This document shows positions 18,075 to 28,008 of a DNA stretch of 64,000 nucleotides, one piece after another. The DNA comes from Bacteroidota bacterium (GTDB lineage: Bacteria; Bacteroidota; Bacteroidia; Bacteroidales; F082): the NCBI GenBank assembly GCA_014382445.1, contig JACNJS010000035.1:41648-105647 (forward strand). Direction: 5' to 3'. The position numbers were made by a program, and so were the translations under genes. How positions within the stretch are numbered: position 1 is the first letter of the stretch; the number at the start of each line of letters is the position of its first letter. The notes below the pieces were generated by a model, which was not told where the DNA came from, did no database searches, and saw only the letters and a list, made by a program, of their open reading frames with translations.

Positions 18075-19148
18075 CTAATATTTGCTCACTTCAATTTCAT
18101 TTTTAAGCACCATCATGCCGAATGATGCCAGTGCGGCGAAGTCGTTTACTGAAGGATAAAGAGCAATAGGAGCAAGCCCTCCAACTCGTGATTTTACATT
18201 TGTCAGGAATTGCTCACTATCAAAAATTATCCCCGTAAGGATAATACAATCAACTTCACCTTTTAGTGTTGCATAATGCGATGCTATTTCTTTTGATACC
18301 TGGTACGAAAGAGCATAAGAAATTGCCATAGCTTCTTCGTCGCCATCAGCAATTCGTTGGTTTATCTTCGAAATGCTTGATGTGCTCAAATACGCATAGT
18401 ACCCTCCTTTTGCAGTGATCATTTCCATCACCTCATCTTTCGTTAATTCACCACTAAAGCATAATTCAACAAGCTGTCCCATGGGCAAAGTGCCTGTACG
18501 CGTTATTGAAAATGGGCCGCCACCATTAAACGCCTGATTAACATCTACAACCTTTCCTTTTTCATGTGCACCTATTGAGATGCCTCCTGTGCCAATATGA
18601 CAAACAATAAGGTTAAGATCTTCGTATTTTTTATGAACCGACCTGGCATATTGATTTGAAACAAACTTGTGATTAAGTGCGTGAAAAATCGACTTGCGCT
18701 TAAATCGGGGGTGGCCTGTAATTCGGGCAACATCCGACAGCTCATCAACTACAACAGGGTTTGCCATATATGCTTTTTTGCCAAGTTTTTGGGCCATACT
18801 AAAAGCAAGCAATCCTCCCAGATTTGTTGCATGAATACCCATTACTCCTTTTTTCAGGTCTTCAACCATCATGGGTGTAATCTCATAAACACCTTGCTTA
18901 ACCGGTTTAATAAGGCCACTCCGGCCCATAACTATTTCAATATTATCAAGTTTAATATTATTAGTAGTCAGCTCCTTAAGGATGCTGTTTAACCTGAAAT
19001 CGATTTGATCGATAAAGTGTTTAAACGACCGAATATCCTCCTCAGAATGAAGAATGGTTTTTAAGAATATTGGCTCCGCACTCCGGTAAACGGCAATCTT
19101 CGTTACCCCTACCTCCGGATAAATTATAAGTATGTTTTTATTAATCAT
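18075..19148 (-). CDS. buk: Butyrate kinase (acetokinase family)
   Basis: 357 residues. ASKHA-fold kinase that interconverts butyryl-phosphate plus ADP with butyrate plus ATP. NILIIYPEVGVTKIAVY is the N-terminal phosphate-1 region, LIVCHIGTGGISIGAH the central phosphate/nucleotide loop, and VDVNQAFNGGGPFSITRTGTLP the family signature. The length is normal. No phosphotransbutyrylase gene is adjacent. Upstream on the same strand is icmF (164 bp away), which interconverts isobutyryl- and butyryl-CoA, suggesting the two act in one branched/linear C4 acid route. Confidence 0.93.
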   Translation of the reverse strand: MINKNILIIYPEVGVTKIAVYRSAEPIFLKTILHSEEDIRSFKHFIDQIDFRLNSILKELTTNNIKLDNIEIVMGRSGLIKPVKQGVYEITPMMVEDLKKGVMGIHATNLGGLLAFSMAQKLGKKAYMANPVVVDELSDVARITGHPRFKRKSIFHALNHKFVSNQYARSVHKKYEDLNLIVCHIGTGGISIGAHEKGKVVDVNQAFNGGGPFSITRTGTLPMGQLVELCFSGELTKDEVMEMITAKGGYYAYLSTSSISKINQRIADGDEEAMAISYALSYQVSKEIASHYATLKGEVDCIILTGIIFDSEQFLTNVKSRVGGLAPIALYPSVNDFAALASFGMMVLKNEIEVSKY

Positions 19149-19182
19149 GGGAGTTATTTTAAAGATGGTGTTGTTGTCGTGG

Positions 19183-19276
19183 TTGTCATTGCCTGCCTGC
19201 CGGCAAGGCAGGTTATCGTTGTTGTCAAGTTGTTGTTACTTGCCTGCCGACGAAGCAAGTTATCATTGTTGTCAAG
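19183..19276. repeat. Two imperfect repeat units with CCTGCC/GGCAGG palindromes
   Basis: Between buk and icmF, two units of about 47 bp follow one another: TTGTCATTGCCTGCCTGCCG... (19183-19230) and TTGTTACTTGCCTGCCGACG... (19231-19276). Each has a central palindrome (GCCTGCCGGCAAGGC and CTTGCCTGCCGACGAAGCAAG) and ends in GTTATC-TTGTTGTCAAG. The palindrome core recurs at 42179-42196 and inside ispG at 38186-38206. Confidence 0.65.
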
Positions 19277-19311
19277 CTGCGGAAAACCCGACAACCCGAC
19301 AACTTTCATTG

Positions 19312-22300
19312 TTACATATTCCTTCTATACTGTCCTCCTACCTCAAACAGCGCATCTGTTATCTGCCCGATTGAAGAGAATTTGGCTGCATCCATAAGTG
19401 CTTCAAAAACATTTTCATTGTTAATTGCACATATCTTTAGTTTTTGCAATGCTTCCTTCGCCTCCTCATGCCAGGTATTGTGAAGCTGATCAAGCATATT
19501 TATCTGATATTGTTTTTCCTTTTCCGTTGCACGGATAACTTCGCCGGGAACTACAGTTTTTGAACCGGTGATGCCTAAAAACGTATTAACGCCAATAATT
19601 GGCATCTCTCCTGAATGTTTCAGGTTTTCGTAATAAAGACTTTCTTCCTGTATCTTTCCTCTCTGGTACATAGTTTCCATTGATCCAAGTACTCCACCTC
19701 GTTCGGTGAGGCGATCCATTTCGCTTAATATTGCTTCTTCAACAAGCTCGGTTAGCTCCTCAATAATAAACGATCCCTGTAATGGATTTTGGTTTTTTGC
19801 CATACCCAGTTCGTGATTTATTATCATCTGAATGGCAATGGCTCGTCTTACCGATTCTTCGGTAGGTGTAGTAATTGCCTCATCATAAGCATTGGTATGA
19901 AGTGAGTTACAATTGTCGTAAATTGCATATAATGCCTGTAAAGTTGTGCGGATATCGTTAAAGTCAATTTCCTGTGCGTGAAGTGAGCGACCTGATGTTT
20001 GAATATGATACTTTAACTTTTGTGAGCGTTCGTTAGCACCGTATTTTAATTTCATGGCTTTAGCCCAAATCAATCTTGCTACCCTTCCTATAACTGCATA
20101 TTCGGGGTCTTCGCCATTTGAGAAAAAGAAACTAAGGTTTGGCGCAAACTTATTTATGTCCATCCCTCTCGACAGATAATACTCAACATATGTAAATCCG
20201 TTGGAAAGTGTAAATGCAAGCTGACTAATTGGATTGGCTCCTGCTTCGGCAATATGATATCCCGAAATGGACACACTGTAAAAATTCTGAACATAATTAT
20301 TGATGAAATATTCCTGAATATCACCCATCAGTTTCAGCGAAAAATCGGTTGAAAAAATACATGTATTTTGCGCCTGGTCTTCTTTTAGTATGTCGGCTTG
20401 TATAGTTCCCCTGACTTGTGAAAGTGTTTCCTTTTTAATTTTTGAGTAAACGTTAGCAGGCAGTACCATGTCTCCGGTTACGCCAAGAAGCATTAGCCCT
20501 AATCCATCATTTCCATCAGGTATTTCACCCTGATAAGATGGCCTTTCCGTACCTTTCTTTTCGTATATTTTTTCAATAGTCTTCTTTACTTCTTTTTCCA
20601 GTCCGTTTTCCTTAATGTAAATCTCGCATTGCTGGTCGATGGCAGCATTCATAAAATAGCTGACCATAGTAGGGGCTGGGCCGTTAATAGTCATCGAAAC
20701 AGAAGTCATTGGATCGGCCAGATTATACCCTGAGTAGAGTTTTTTGCCATCATCAAGGCACGAAATGCTTACCCCTGAATTACCAATTTTTCCATAAATA
20801 TCAGGCCTCATATCCGGGTCTTCTCCATAAAGGGTAACCGAATCGAAGGCTGTCGACAGCCGTTTAGCGGCAAGCCCACGCGATACGTAATGAAACCTTC
20901 TGTTGGTACGCTCGGGGCCACCTTCGCCGGCAAACATACGGGTTGGGTCTTCGCCCTCGCGCTTAAACGGGAAAACACCTGCTGCAAACGGAAACTCACC
21001 GGGTACGTTTTCACTCAATACCCAATTGAGTATTTCGCCCCAGCTTTGGTATCTTGGCAAACATACCTTAGGTATTTTTAAATGTGAAAGTGATTCGGTG
21101 TTTGTAGCAATTTTGAATTCCTTATTTCTTACTTGAAAACTGTAGAAATCACCTTCATACATTTTCTTTTTTGCTTCCCAGGTATCAAGTATTTCTTTAT
21201 TACGCGGGTCAAGTTCTTTTAAGGTATTATCATAAATTTCCTGTAGGGTAATGACTTCCTTTTTTTTACCTGTTTCTTTTACAATGTTTATCGATTGGTT
21301 AAGGCTAAAAAGTTTTTGTGCAATCGCACTTTGGCTTTTAACACGACTATTGTATTTCCTTATGGTTTCGGCGATCTCGGATAAATATCTTACCCTCGCT
21401 GGCGGGATAATATAAATTTTATCCGGACTAGGTGAAAATGTTTCTTCGGCAAGAATAAAATCAGCTCCGGTTTTGTTGTTAATTATTTTTAAAAGGTTGG
21501 CATATAATTCATTAACTCCGGGATCGTTAAACTGTGATGCTACTGTTCCATAAATTGGAAGCTGGTTCGTATCAACATCAAATAGCATATTATTTCGCTG
21601 ATATTGCTTTTTAACATCCCGTAATGCGTCCAAAGCGCCACGTTTGTCCGATTTATTTAAGGCAATAATGTCGGCATAATCGAGCATATCGATTTTTTCA
21701 AGCTGACTGGCGGCACCGTATTCGGGCGTCATTACATAGAATGATATATCGCTATGGTCGATAATAGCAGTATCCGACTGCCCGATGCCTGAAGTTTCGA
21801 GAATTATAAGGTCGAATCCGGCTGCCTGAGCAATGGTAGCGGCATCTTTAACATATTTGGAAATGCTAAGATTCGACTCCCTGGTTGCAAGCGATCGCAT
21901 ATAAACGCGCGGATTATCGATAGCATTCATGCGGATACGGTCGCCCAGCAAAGCACCGCCTGATTTTCTTTTTGATGGGTCAACAGAGATAATAGCAATC
22001 GTTTTGTTGGGAAAGTCGGATAAAAATCGTCGTACTATTTCATCAACCAACGACGATTTTCCTGATCCTCCTGTTCCTGTAATACCAAGTACCGGGGCTT
22101 TGTTTCCATTAATTTTATTCGATAGCTTTTTTATTACCAGAGTTGTTTGTTTAGGATTATTTTCGGCCGCAGATATCAATTGTGCAATGGCAGCATAATC
22201 ACGATTTTGTATAGCGTTAAAATCAACATTTAGATTTTTCCCGGTAGGGAAATCAGATTTTTTCAACAGGTCGTTTATCATGCCTTGCAAGCCCATTTCC

Positions 22301-22686
22301 ATACCATCATCAGGAGAGTAAATACGGCTAATTCCATATTCCTGAAGTTCTTTTATTTCTTCGGGAAGGATTACTCCGCCGCCACCGCCAAATATTTTAA
22401 TGTGCCCGCAACCTTTTTCTGCAAGCATATCATACATATATTTAAAAAACTCCATGTGCCCTCCCTGATATGAAGTTAGGGCAATAGCTTGTGCATCTTC
22501 CTGAATTGCAGTATCTACTATTTCGTGTACCGAACGGTTATGGCCAAGATGAATAACCTCGGCACCCGAGGATTGGATAATCCTCCGCATAACATTAATT
22601 GCAGCATCGTGACCATCGAACAACGAAGCAGCAGTAACAATACGAATATGATTTTTTGGTTTATATACCTTTTGATCTTGTGTCAT
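19312..22686 (-). CDS. icmF: Fused isobutyryl-CoA mutase (B12 domain, G-protein chaperone, mutase)
   Basis: About 1124 residues from the ATG at 22686 (MTQDQKV); the longer frame needs a TTG. Order: cobalamin-binding domain with [11 protein letters not shown] (lower-axial His) and the [11 protein letters not shown] loop; MeaB-like G3E GTPase with P-loop [12 protein letters not shown] and the switch [14 protein letters not shown]; mutase barrel with [29 protein letters not shown] and [11 protein letters not shown], the IcmF (not methylmalonyl-CoA mutase) signature. Catalyses isobutyryl-CoA to n-butyryl-CoA (some homologues also pivalyl/isovaleryl-CoA) with its own repair GTPase. It pairs with buk downstream. 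Confidence 0.94.
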   Translation of the reverse strand: MTQDQKVYKPKNHIRIVTAASLFDGHDAAINVMRRIIQSSGAEVIHLGHNRSVHEIVDTAIQEDAQAIALTSYQGGHMEFFKYMYDMLAEKGCGHIKIFGGGGGVILPEEIKELQEYGISRIYSPDDGMEMGLQGMINDLLKKSDFPTGKNLNVDFNAIQNRDYAAIAQLISAAENNPKQTTLVIKKLSNKINGNKAPVLGITGTGGSGKSSLVDEIVRRFLSDFPNKTIAIISVDPSKRKSGGALLGDRIRMNAIDNPRVYMRSLATRESNLSISKYVKDAATIAQAAGFDLIILETSGIGQSDTAIIDHSDISFYVMTPEYGAASQLEKIDMLDYADIIALNKSDKRGALDALRDVKKQYQRNNMLFDVDTNQLPIYGTVASQFNDPGVNELYANLLKIINNKTGADFILAEETFSPSPDKIYIIPPARVRYLSEIAETIRKYNSRVKSQSAIAQKLFSLNQSINIVKETGKKKEVITLQEIYDNTLKELDPRNKEILDTWEAKKKMYEGDFYSFQVRNKEFKIATNTESLSHLKIPKVCLPRYQSWGEILNWVLSENVPGEFPFAAGVFPFKREGEDPTRMFAGEGGPERTNRRFHYVSRGLAAKRLSTAFDSVTLYGEDPDMRPDIYGKIGNSGVSISCLDDGKKLYSGYNLADPMTSVSMTINGPAPTMVSYFMNAAIDQQCEIYIKENGLEKEVKKTIEKIYEKKGTERPSYQGEIPDGNDGLGLMLLGVTGDMVLPANVYSKIKKETLSQVRGTIQADILKEDQAQNTCIFSTDFSLKLMGDIQEYFINNYVQNFYSVSISGYHIAEAGANPISQLAFTLSNGFTYVEYYLSRGMDINKFAPNLSFFFSNGEDPEYAVIGRVARLIWAKAMKLKYGANERSQKLKYHIQTSGRSLHAQEIDFNDIRTTLQALYAIYDNCNSLHTNAYDEAITTPTEESVRRAIAIQMIINHELGMAKNQNPLQGSFIIEELTELVEEAILSEMDRLTERGGVLGSMETMYQRGKIQEESLYYENLKHSGEMPIIGVNTFLGITGSKTVVPGEVIRATEKEKQYQINMLDQLHNTWHEEAKEALQKLKICAINNENVFEALMDAAKFSSIGQITDALFEVGGQYRRNM

Positions 22687-22872
22687 TTTCAATGAATTTT
22701 CAAGTAGCTGCAAATATAGGGAAAGTTTGAAGTTTAAGATTAATAGAGAGAAGATTAATGAATTCAGGAATCAAGATAAACTATAAATAAAAACAAATCC
22801 TGAATCCTGTTTCTTGTCCCTTGTTTCCAATTTTTTCAATACTTTTGACATCCTATTATAATACAGATAAAT

Positions 22873-25038
22873 ATGAAAATTAAGTCTACGATTTTAATCT
22901 TGTTGATTGCTGTTTTCCTCAGAACAACACTCATTGGTGGTGAAGGGATGTGGATACCAATGCTTCTGCAACAAATGAACGAAAAGGAAATGCAGGAAAT
23001 GGGAATGAAAATAACTGCCGAAGATATTTATTCAATTAATCATAGCAGTCTGAAAGATGCAATACTATTATTCGGAAGAGGTTGTACAAGCGAGATTATT
23101 TCAAAAGATGGACTACTTCTTACAAATCACCATTGTGGATTTGGAAATATTCAAAAGCACAGTACTGTTGAACACGATTATTTAACTGATGGATTTTGGG
23201 CAATGAACAAAAGTGAAGAGCTTCCAAACCCAGGCCTCACCGCCACACTATTAATTGAGATGAAGAAGGTTACCGACAGTGTTCTTGCAGGTGTTGATGA
23301 AAATATGACTATGAAGGAACGGCAAATTATCATTAAAGACAACATACAAAGAGTAACCACCAATTTCGAAAAGGAGTCCACGTATAATGCTGCGATAAAA
23401 CCGTTTTTTCAAGGAAACGCATATTATATGATGATTACTGAGGTTTTTAAAGATATACGCCTTGTAGGTGCGCCCCCTTCAAACATTGGAAAATTTGGCG
23501 GCGATACCGACAACTGGATGTGGCCGCGCCATACCGGCGATTTTTCACTATTTAGAATTTATGTTGATAAAGATGGTAATCCGGCCGAATATTCTGAAGA
23601 TAATGTTCCTTATCAACCAAAATATTATTTTACGATATCACTTGATGGTGTTGAAGAAAACGACTTTACTTTTGTATTTGGCTACCCCGCACGCACAAAT
23701 GAGTATCTGCCTTCGTATGCTGTTGAGATGATTACAGAAATAGAAAACCCCAAGAAGATTGAGCTACGTGAAAAAAGACTTGGAATTTTCAATAAATATT
23801 CATCCACCTACCCAAAGGTTCGCATCCAATATGCTACCAAAGATGCCCGCGTTGCCAACTACTGGAAAAAAATGATAGGTGAAACAGGTGGAGTTAAACG
23901 AATGAAAGGGATTGAGGCAAAACAGAATTTTGAAAAGGAATTTCACGACTGGGCTGGTTCGTCAGGAAATAATCAATACATAAATTTATTACTCGAATTC
24001 AAAAGGCTATATAATGATCTTACGCCGATAAATCTGGCTACCGACTATTTGATGGAAGCCGGAATGGCAATTGAAATTGTGAAGTTTGCAAACTCTTATA
24101 AAAAACTCATCGAGTTAAGTGAAAACGACCCTAAAAATGATGATGCTATCAACAAACAAATTGCCCAACTGAAAAACCAGGCTTCCGAATTTTTTAAGGA
24201 TTATTATCAGCCTATTGACGAAGAAGTTATGGCTGTAATGCTACGATTGTACGACCAAAATATGAGTTCGGAATTTAAACCTGAATTTTTCACCGCAATC
24301 CACGATAAGTACAATAATAATTACCTGGCATATACCGATTATGTGTTTTCGAAGTCAATATTCGATAAAGAAGATAAACTGATTTCATTTCTTAACAATT
24401 ATAAACCAAAGAAATATAAAAAACTCCAAAACGACCCTGCATACAAAATGGCTTATGAAATGGAGGCTCTTTACAAAACAAAATTTGAAACTAAAAGAAT
24501 TGTGCTTAACAATGCCATCGACAGTTTGCAGCGTATTTACATGAAAGCACAAATGGAGATGAAGCCGGATACCCGATTTTATCCGGATGCAAACTTTACT
24601 TTGCGAGTTTCATACGGAAAAGTTAACGGGTATTCACCAAGAGATGCGGTTTATTACAAGCACTTTACTACTCTGGAAGGGATAATGGAAAAGGAAGATC
24701 CTGATATTTATGATTATGTTGTAACCGACAGACTAAGAGAATTGTACAACAACAAAGATTACGGTACTTACGCAGATAAAGATGGTACCTTACATGTTGG
24801 ATTTGCAGCAAGTAACCATACCACGGGCGGTAATTCGGGAAGTCCTGTGCTGAATGCCGAAGGCCAGCTTATTGGAGTTAATTTCGATCGTTGCTGGGAA
24901 GGTACTATGAGCGATTTAATGTACGACCCTGAAGTTTGTCGGAATATATCCATCGATATTCGCTATTTCCTTTTCATTGTAGATAAATACGCTGGAGCAG
25001 GATATCTGTTGGACGAAATGAATCTTATAAAAAATTAA
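22873..25038 (+). CDS. S46-family dipeptidyl-peptidase (DPP7/DPP11 type)
   Basis: 721 residues with signal peptide (STILILLIAVFLRTTLIGG). Chymotrypsin-fold exopeptidase with helical insert, periplasmic. The catalytic His is in LLLTNHHCGFG (residues 85-88) and the Ser in TTGGNSGSPVLN near residue 655; GDTDNWMWPRHTGDFS is the conserved S46 block. NFDRCWEG downstream of the Ser carries an Arg at the position that I recall as the S1 determinant of DPP11 (acidic P1), where DPP7 has Gly. These enzymes release dipeptides from peptides as the main nutrient step in asaccharolytic Bacteroidota. Transcribed alone, divergent from icmF. Confidence 0.92.
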   Translation: MKIKSTILILLIAVFLRTTLIGGEGMWIPMLLQQMNEKEMQEMGMKITAEDIYSINHSSLKDAILLFGRGCTSEIISKDGLLLTNHHCGFGNIQKHSTVEHDYLTDGFWAMNKSEELPNPGLTATLLIEMKKVTDSVLAGVDENMTMKERQIIIKDNIQRVTTNFEKESTYNAAIKPFFQGNAYYMMITEVFKDIRLVGAPPSNIGKFGGDTDNWMWPRHTGDFSLFRIYVDKDGNPAEYSEDNVPYQPKYYFTISLDGVEENDFTFVFGYPARTNEYLPSYAVEMITEIENPKKIELREKRLGIFNKYSSTYPKVRIQYATKDARVANYWKKMIGETGGVKRMKGIEAKQNFEKEFHDWAGSSGNNQYINLLLEFKRLYNDLTPINLATDYLMEAGMAIEIVKFANSYKKLIELSENDPKNDDAINKQIAQLKNQASEFFKDYYQPIDEEVMAVMLRLYDQNMSSEFKPEFFTAIHDKYNNNYLAYTDYVFSKSIFDKEDKLISFLNNYKPKKYKKLQNDPAYKMAYEMEALYKTKFETKRIVLNNAIDSLQRIYMKAQMEMKPDTRFYPDANFTLRVSYGKVNGYSPRDAVYYKHFTTLEGIMEKEDPDIYDYVVTDRLRELYNNKDYGTYADKDGTLHVGFAASNHTTGGNSGSPVLNAEGQLIGVNFDRCWEGTMSDLMYDPEVCRNISIDIRYFLFIVDKYAGAGYLLDEMNLIKN

Positions 25039-25047
25039 AAATTTCTT

Positions 25048-25079
25048 AACTTTTCCAGATCTTTAGATCTGGAAAAGTT
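25048..25079. repeat. Perfect 15-bp inverted repeat between S46 peptidase and DAHP synthase
   Basis: AACTTTTCCAGATCT (25048-25062) and AGATCTGGAAAAGTT (25065-25079) are exact reverse complements separated by two bases. It sits 9 bp after the peptidase stop and ends 22 bp before the next ATG. There is no U-tract, so it is more likely a mobile palindrome or RNA processing hairpin than a classical terminator. Confidence 0.75.
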
Positions 25080-25101
25080 GAAGCTGTTGAAGCTGTACTA
25101 T

Positions 25102-26190
25102 ATGAGCCCAAAACTAAAAATACTACCTCTTAACGACTGGATTGATACCGGTGGCAAACCTTTGGTAATTGCCGGGCCATGTAGTGCCGAAAGTGAAGAA
25201 CAGCTGTTAAAAACTGCCCGACAACTTGCTTCTGTAAAGCAATTAAATGTATTTAGAGCAGGTATTTGGAAACCACGAACGCGGCCGGGTGATTTTGATG
25301 GTGTTGGTGAAGTAGGACTAAGTTGGTTAAAACAGGTAAAGAATGAAACAGGCCTGTTAACAACAGTTGAGGTTGCTGACAGCAGTCATGTGGAATTAGC
25401 ATTAAAACATGATGTTGACATATTATGGATTGGTGCCCGCACGGTTGGCAATCCTTTTTCGGTACAGGCTATTGCCGAAGTACTAACGGGAGTTGATATT
25501 CCGGTTATGGTTAAAAACCCTCTAAACCCCGATATTAATTTGTGGCTTGGGGCCATCGAACGAATAAATGCAGCCGGAATAAACAAGCTGATTGCCATTC
25601 ATCGCGGGTTTCATTATTTCGAGAAATCACCTTTTAGAAATGCGCCTATGTGGGAAATTCCGATTGAGCTCAAGAGAATTGCGCCGATGCTTCCTATTGT
25701 TGTCGACCCAAGTCATATATGTGGACGCCCCGATCTTATAGAATCGATTGCCCAAAAAGCCTTAGACCTTGAAATGGATGGATTGATGATTGAAAGCCAT
25801 CACGACCCTGAAAATGCTTTTACCGATGCTGCTCAGCAAATTACACCTGACGAACTGCAATATCTTCTTAACAAGCTTGTAATAAGAGTTAAAAGTGGCG
25901 ACATAAATTTCCAGCATAAACTTGAAGAACTTCGCACCGAAATAGATAAGCTTGATGGTGAGCTACTTCAAATATTGGCCAAACGCATGGAGATAGTTGA
26001 TGAAATTGGTGATTACAAAAAAGAAAACGATATAACAATCCTTCAAATGAAACGGTGGGCAGGTATTATAAATGACAGGATGTCGATTGGCACACATCTG
26101 GGACTCGAAGAAGGTTTTTTAAAGAAATTACTTAACCTGATACATAAGGAATCCATTCAAAGGCAGGAAAATATTTTTCAAAAGAAATAG
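25102..26190 (+). CDS. Bifunctional DAHP synthase / chorismate mutase
   Basis: About 362 residues from the ATG at 25102; the frame extends upstream only to a TTG at 25078 that would fall in the palindrome. Residues 1-265: class Ib (KDO8PS-like) DAHP synthase with IAGPCSAESEEQ, FRAGIWKPRTRPGDF, VKNPLNPDINLWLGA and IVVDPSHICGR. Residues about 275-362: AroQ chorismate mutase helix bundle (LEELRTEIDKLDGELLQILAKRM). Joins phosphoenolpyruvate and erythrose-4-phosphate and makes prephenate, with the mutase domain likely the feedback sensor. This fusion is common in Bacteroidota. Confidence 0.95.
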   Translation: MSPKLKILPLNDWIDTGGKPLVIAGPCSAESEEQLLKTARQLASVKQLNVFRAGIWKPRTRPGDFDGVGEVGLSWLKQVKNETGLLTTVEVADSSHVELALKHDVDILWIGARTVGNPFSVQAIAEVLTGVDIPVMVKNPLNPDINLWLGAIERINAAGINKLIAIHRGFHYFEKSPFRNAPMWEIPIELKRIAPMLPIVVDPSHICGRPDLIESIAQKALDLEMDGLMIESHHDPENAFTDAAQQITPDELQYLLNKLVIRVKSGDINFQHKLEELRTEIDKLDGELLQILAKRMEIVDEIGDYKKENDITILQMKRWAGIINDRMSIGTHLGLEEGFLKKLLNLIHKESIQRQENIFQKK

Positions 26191-26284
26191 GCAATTAATG
26201 AATTTCTAATACCTGATTATTTAGGTTAATTTGACATTGAGTAATTAAGTCAATTTACAACAATACTGAAGCAAACACGAACGC

Positions 26285-27193
26285 CTATAGCCACCTTCTT
26301 CTCCTGAAATAGGCGATCATCCCTCCACCGATGGAGAACATTACTACTATTATTATCCAAAATGCCAAATTATCCTTTTGCATAGGTAACAGCACATTCA
26401 TCCCATAAAGGCCGGTGAGGAAGGTAAGCGGTAATATAATAGAGGAGATAAGGGTAAGCGTCTTCATTATCTCGTTGGTTTTGTTGGTCTGCATCGAGTC
26501 GAAAGTTGTTGACAAGCCCTCAATTAATTCGCCGTAATCTTCGGTCAAATCCCACATTTTGTCGTAATAGTCAAGAATATTGCCCCAGTAATCCTCCATG
26601 TTTACAGCAAAACCTTCAACCTTGCCCGACTCAAACTTGTTAAACACCCGAAGTTGAGGTTTGAACATTGTATTAATGGCAATAATATTTTTCCGTGTAA
26701 CCGAAAGCCTTTCAATAATTCTTCGTGCCTTTCCACTAAACAGTTCACGGTTTATTAGTTCAAGCTCAAGGCCAATTTTCCGCAAAATAAATACCGATTC
26801 GGTCATCAGTTTTTCAAGAATAGTGTATAACAATGCATCGGATGTGCCAATTTCAAAATCGATACCATTTTTCTCCTGCTCCTTGGCCTCTTCAAACATC
26901 TTATCAACTATCCAATGAGTTTTACCTACAGTTATTAAAAAATCCTCTCCCCAAAAAACTCTTAACTCGCGTGGTTTAATAAACAGGTTTTTTCTGTCGA
27001 AAACAGGAAAATGAAGAATCAAAAAATAGTAATCGTCATACATGTCGATTTTTGGACGTTGGTTTATTTGACGACAGTCTTCAATATCTAACCGGTGAAA
27101 GTGAAATTTATGCTCAAATTCATAAAAATCCTCTTCAGTTGGATTGTTGATGTGCAGCCACCTAAGCCTCCCTATTTTAATAACTTCTTTCAC
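26285..27193 (-). CDS. corA: CorA-family magnesium/divalent cation transporter
   Basis: 302 residues; start is a GTG at 27193, supported because the conserved fold begins at once (IGRLRWLHINNPTEEDFYEFE). Large cytosolic alpha/beta funnel followed by two C-terminal membrane helices. The pore signature GMN lies in LTGLYGMNVLLPM, and the basic C-terminus YFRRRRWL is typical. Expected to be a homopentameric channel in the inner membrane. Convergent with the DAHP synthase gene. The DGDF-type loop after GMN is replaced by LPMQKDN, a mild deviation. Confidence 0.93.
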   Translation of the reverse strand: MKEVIKIGRLRWLHINNPTEEDFYEFEHKFHFHRLDIEDCRQINQRPKIDMYDDYYFLILHFPVFDRKNLFIKPRELRVFWGEDFLITVGKTHWIVDKMFEEAKEQEKNGIDFEIGTSDALLYTILEKLMTESVFILRKIGLELELINRELFSGKARRIIERLSVTRKNIIAINTMFKPQLRVFNKFESGKVEGFAVNMEDYWGNILDYYDKMWDLTEDYGELIEGLSTTFDSMQTNKTNEIMKTLTLISSIILPLTFLTGLYGMNVLLPMQKDNLAFWIIIVVMFSIGGGMIAYFRRRRWL

Positions 27194-27221
27194 GACGCCA
27201 AAAGTAATGAAAAACTTTAAC

Positions 27222-27554
27222 TCAGTATCTTAAAATATCGTTTAATCCTTGTTTTAGTATTATCAGTTCTGCTTTTGTAATGCTTCCGATTTTCTTTACA
27301 AGACGGTTTTTGGAAATTGATCGTATATGAAAAATCATGATTTCAGATTTTTGTGATATGCCATTTCGCTCATCAGGATCAAGTACAATATTCCCTTTGT
27401 AATTTTTAATCCTTGTTGTCAACGGACAGGTAATTACAATAGGAAGAAGTTGATTAAGCATATTCCCGCTTACTATAACTACTGGCCGAAGTCCGCTTTG
27501 TTCACTTCCAATTACAGGGTTCAGGTCGGCAAACCAAATTTCACGTTGTTGCAT
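27222..27554 (-). CDS. MazF/PemK-type toxin endoribonuclease
   Basis: 110 residues. N-terminal REIWFADLNPVIGSEQSGLRPVVIVSGN is the classic PemK/MazF barrel with the conserved GSEQSGxRP loop; CPLTTRIKN and SEIMIFHIRSISKNRL give the catalytic Arg/Thr region and the helix that contacts RNA. Likely a sequence-specific mRNA interferase. Its start overlaps the last base of the antitoxin gene (27554), the usual toxin-after-antitoxin arrangement. Confidence 0.92.
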   Translation of the reverse strand: MQQREIWFADLNPVIGSEQSGLRPVVIVSGNMLNQLLPIVITCPLTTRIKNYKGNIVLDPDERNGISQKSEIMIFHIRSISKNRLVKKIGSITKAELIILKQGLNDILRY

Positions 27555-27784
27555 TAATCAAGCTGTTTTAAATAATCTTCCATTCCTTCTTCTGCCATGC
27601 TAAATATGTCAACATCGCTACCGGCCTGCTTATAAGACCTTACGTATTCGGCACGGGTTAATTGATCTAAGTAGATTTTTAATGCTTTTTCAATGATCTT
27701 GTTTTTTGGCATTGCAAGACTTTTGGCCTTTTCATTTAACCTGTTCAGAAGCTCATCGGGTAAAGTGCTGGTAAAAGTTGTCAT
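27554..27784 (-). CDS. Ribbon-helix-helix antitoxin partner of the MazF-type toxin
   Basis: 76 residues. MTTFTSTLPDELLNRLNEKAK is a MetJ/Arc (RHH) DNA-binding start, with the second helix KNKIIEKALKIYLDQL. The acidic C-terminal tail (GSDVDIFSMAEEGMEDYLKQLD) should wrap the toxin. It should repress its own operon as a dimer. Located directly upstream of, and overlapping by 1 bp with, the toxin gene. Confidence 0.88.
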   Translation of the reverse strand: MTTFTSTLPDELLNRLNEKAKSLAMPKNKIIEKALKIYLDQLTRAEYVRSYKQAGSDVDIFSMAEEGMEDYLKQLD

Positions 27785-27893
27785 TATTTGTGATATATAT
27801 TTATAATATGCAAATATACATCAAAAATATAAAATTAAATCAGTGAGGCTTTGATTCCAGGAACGATAGTGAACTGGAATTAATTAGCCGAAC

Positions 27894-27999
27894 TGATCCT
27901 GAGCAAAGGCGAAGGATCTCTTGGGTCATATTCCCCGCCCCTTGGGGCGTATTAAAAAAGAAACCCTTTGCCGATACCTCGTCCGCTTGCGGCGAGGTA
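27894..27999. repeat. Cluster of palindromic repeats between the toxin-antitoxin pair and the LytTR regulator
   Basis: Three elements in tandem: a single arm of the CATTCTGAG-type repeat (GATCCTGAGCAAAGGCGAAG at 27896), a CGCCCC-TT-GGGGCG hairpin (27936-27949) and a longer hairpin TACCTCGTCCGC/GCGGCGAGGTA (27975-27999) ending just before the regulator stop at 28009. Their GC content is far above the surroundings. They may act as a terminator for the minus-strand two-component operon, which ends at 28009. Confidence 0.65.
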
Positions 28000-28008
28000 G
28001 TTCATTAA

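Noticed and set aside
19312..22686. Methylmalonyl-CoA mutase
   Set aside because: Domain order (B12, GTPase, mutase) and the [13 protein letters not shown] block are those of IcmF, not of the MutA/MutB pair.
27222..27784. Novel toxin-antitoxin type
   Set aside because: The toxin has the ordinary MazF/PemK signature and the antitoxin an ordinary ribbon-helix-helix start; a standard type II pair.
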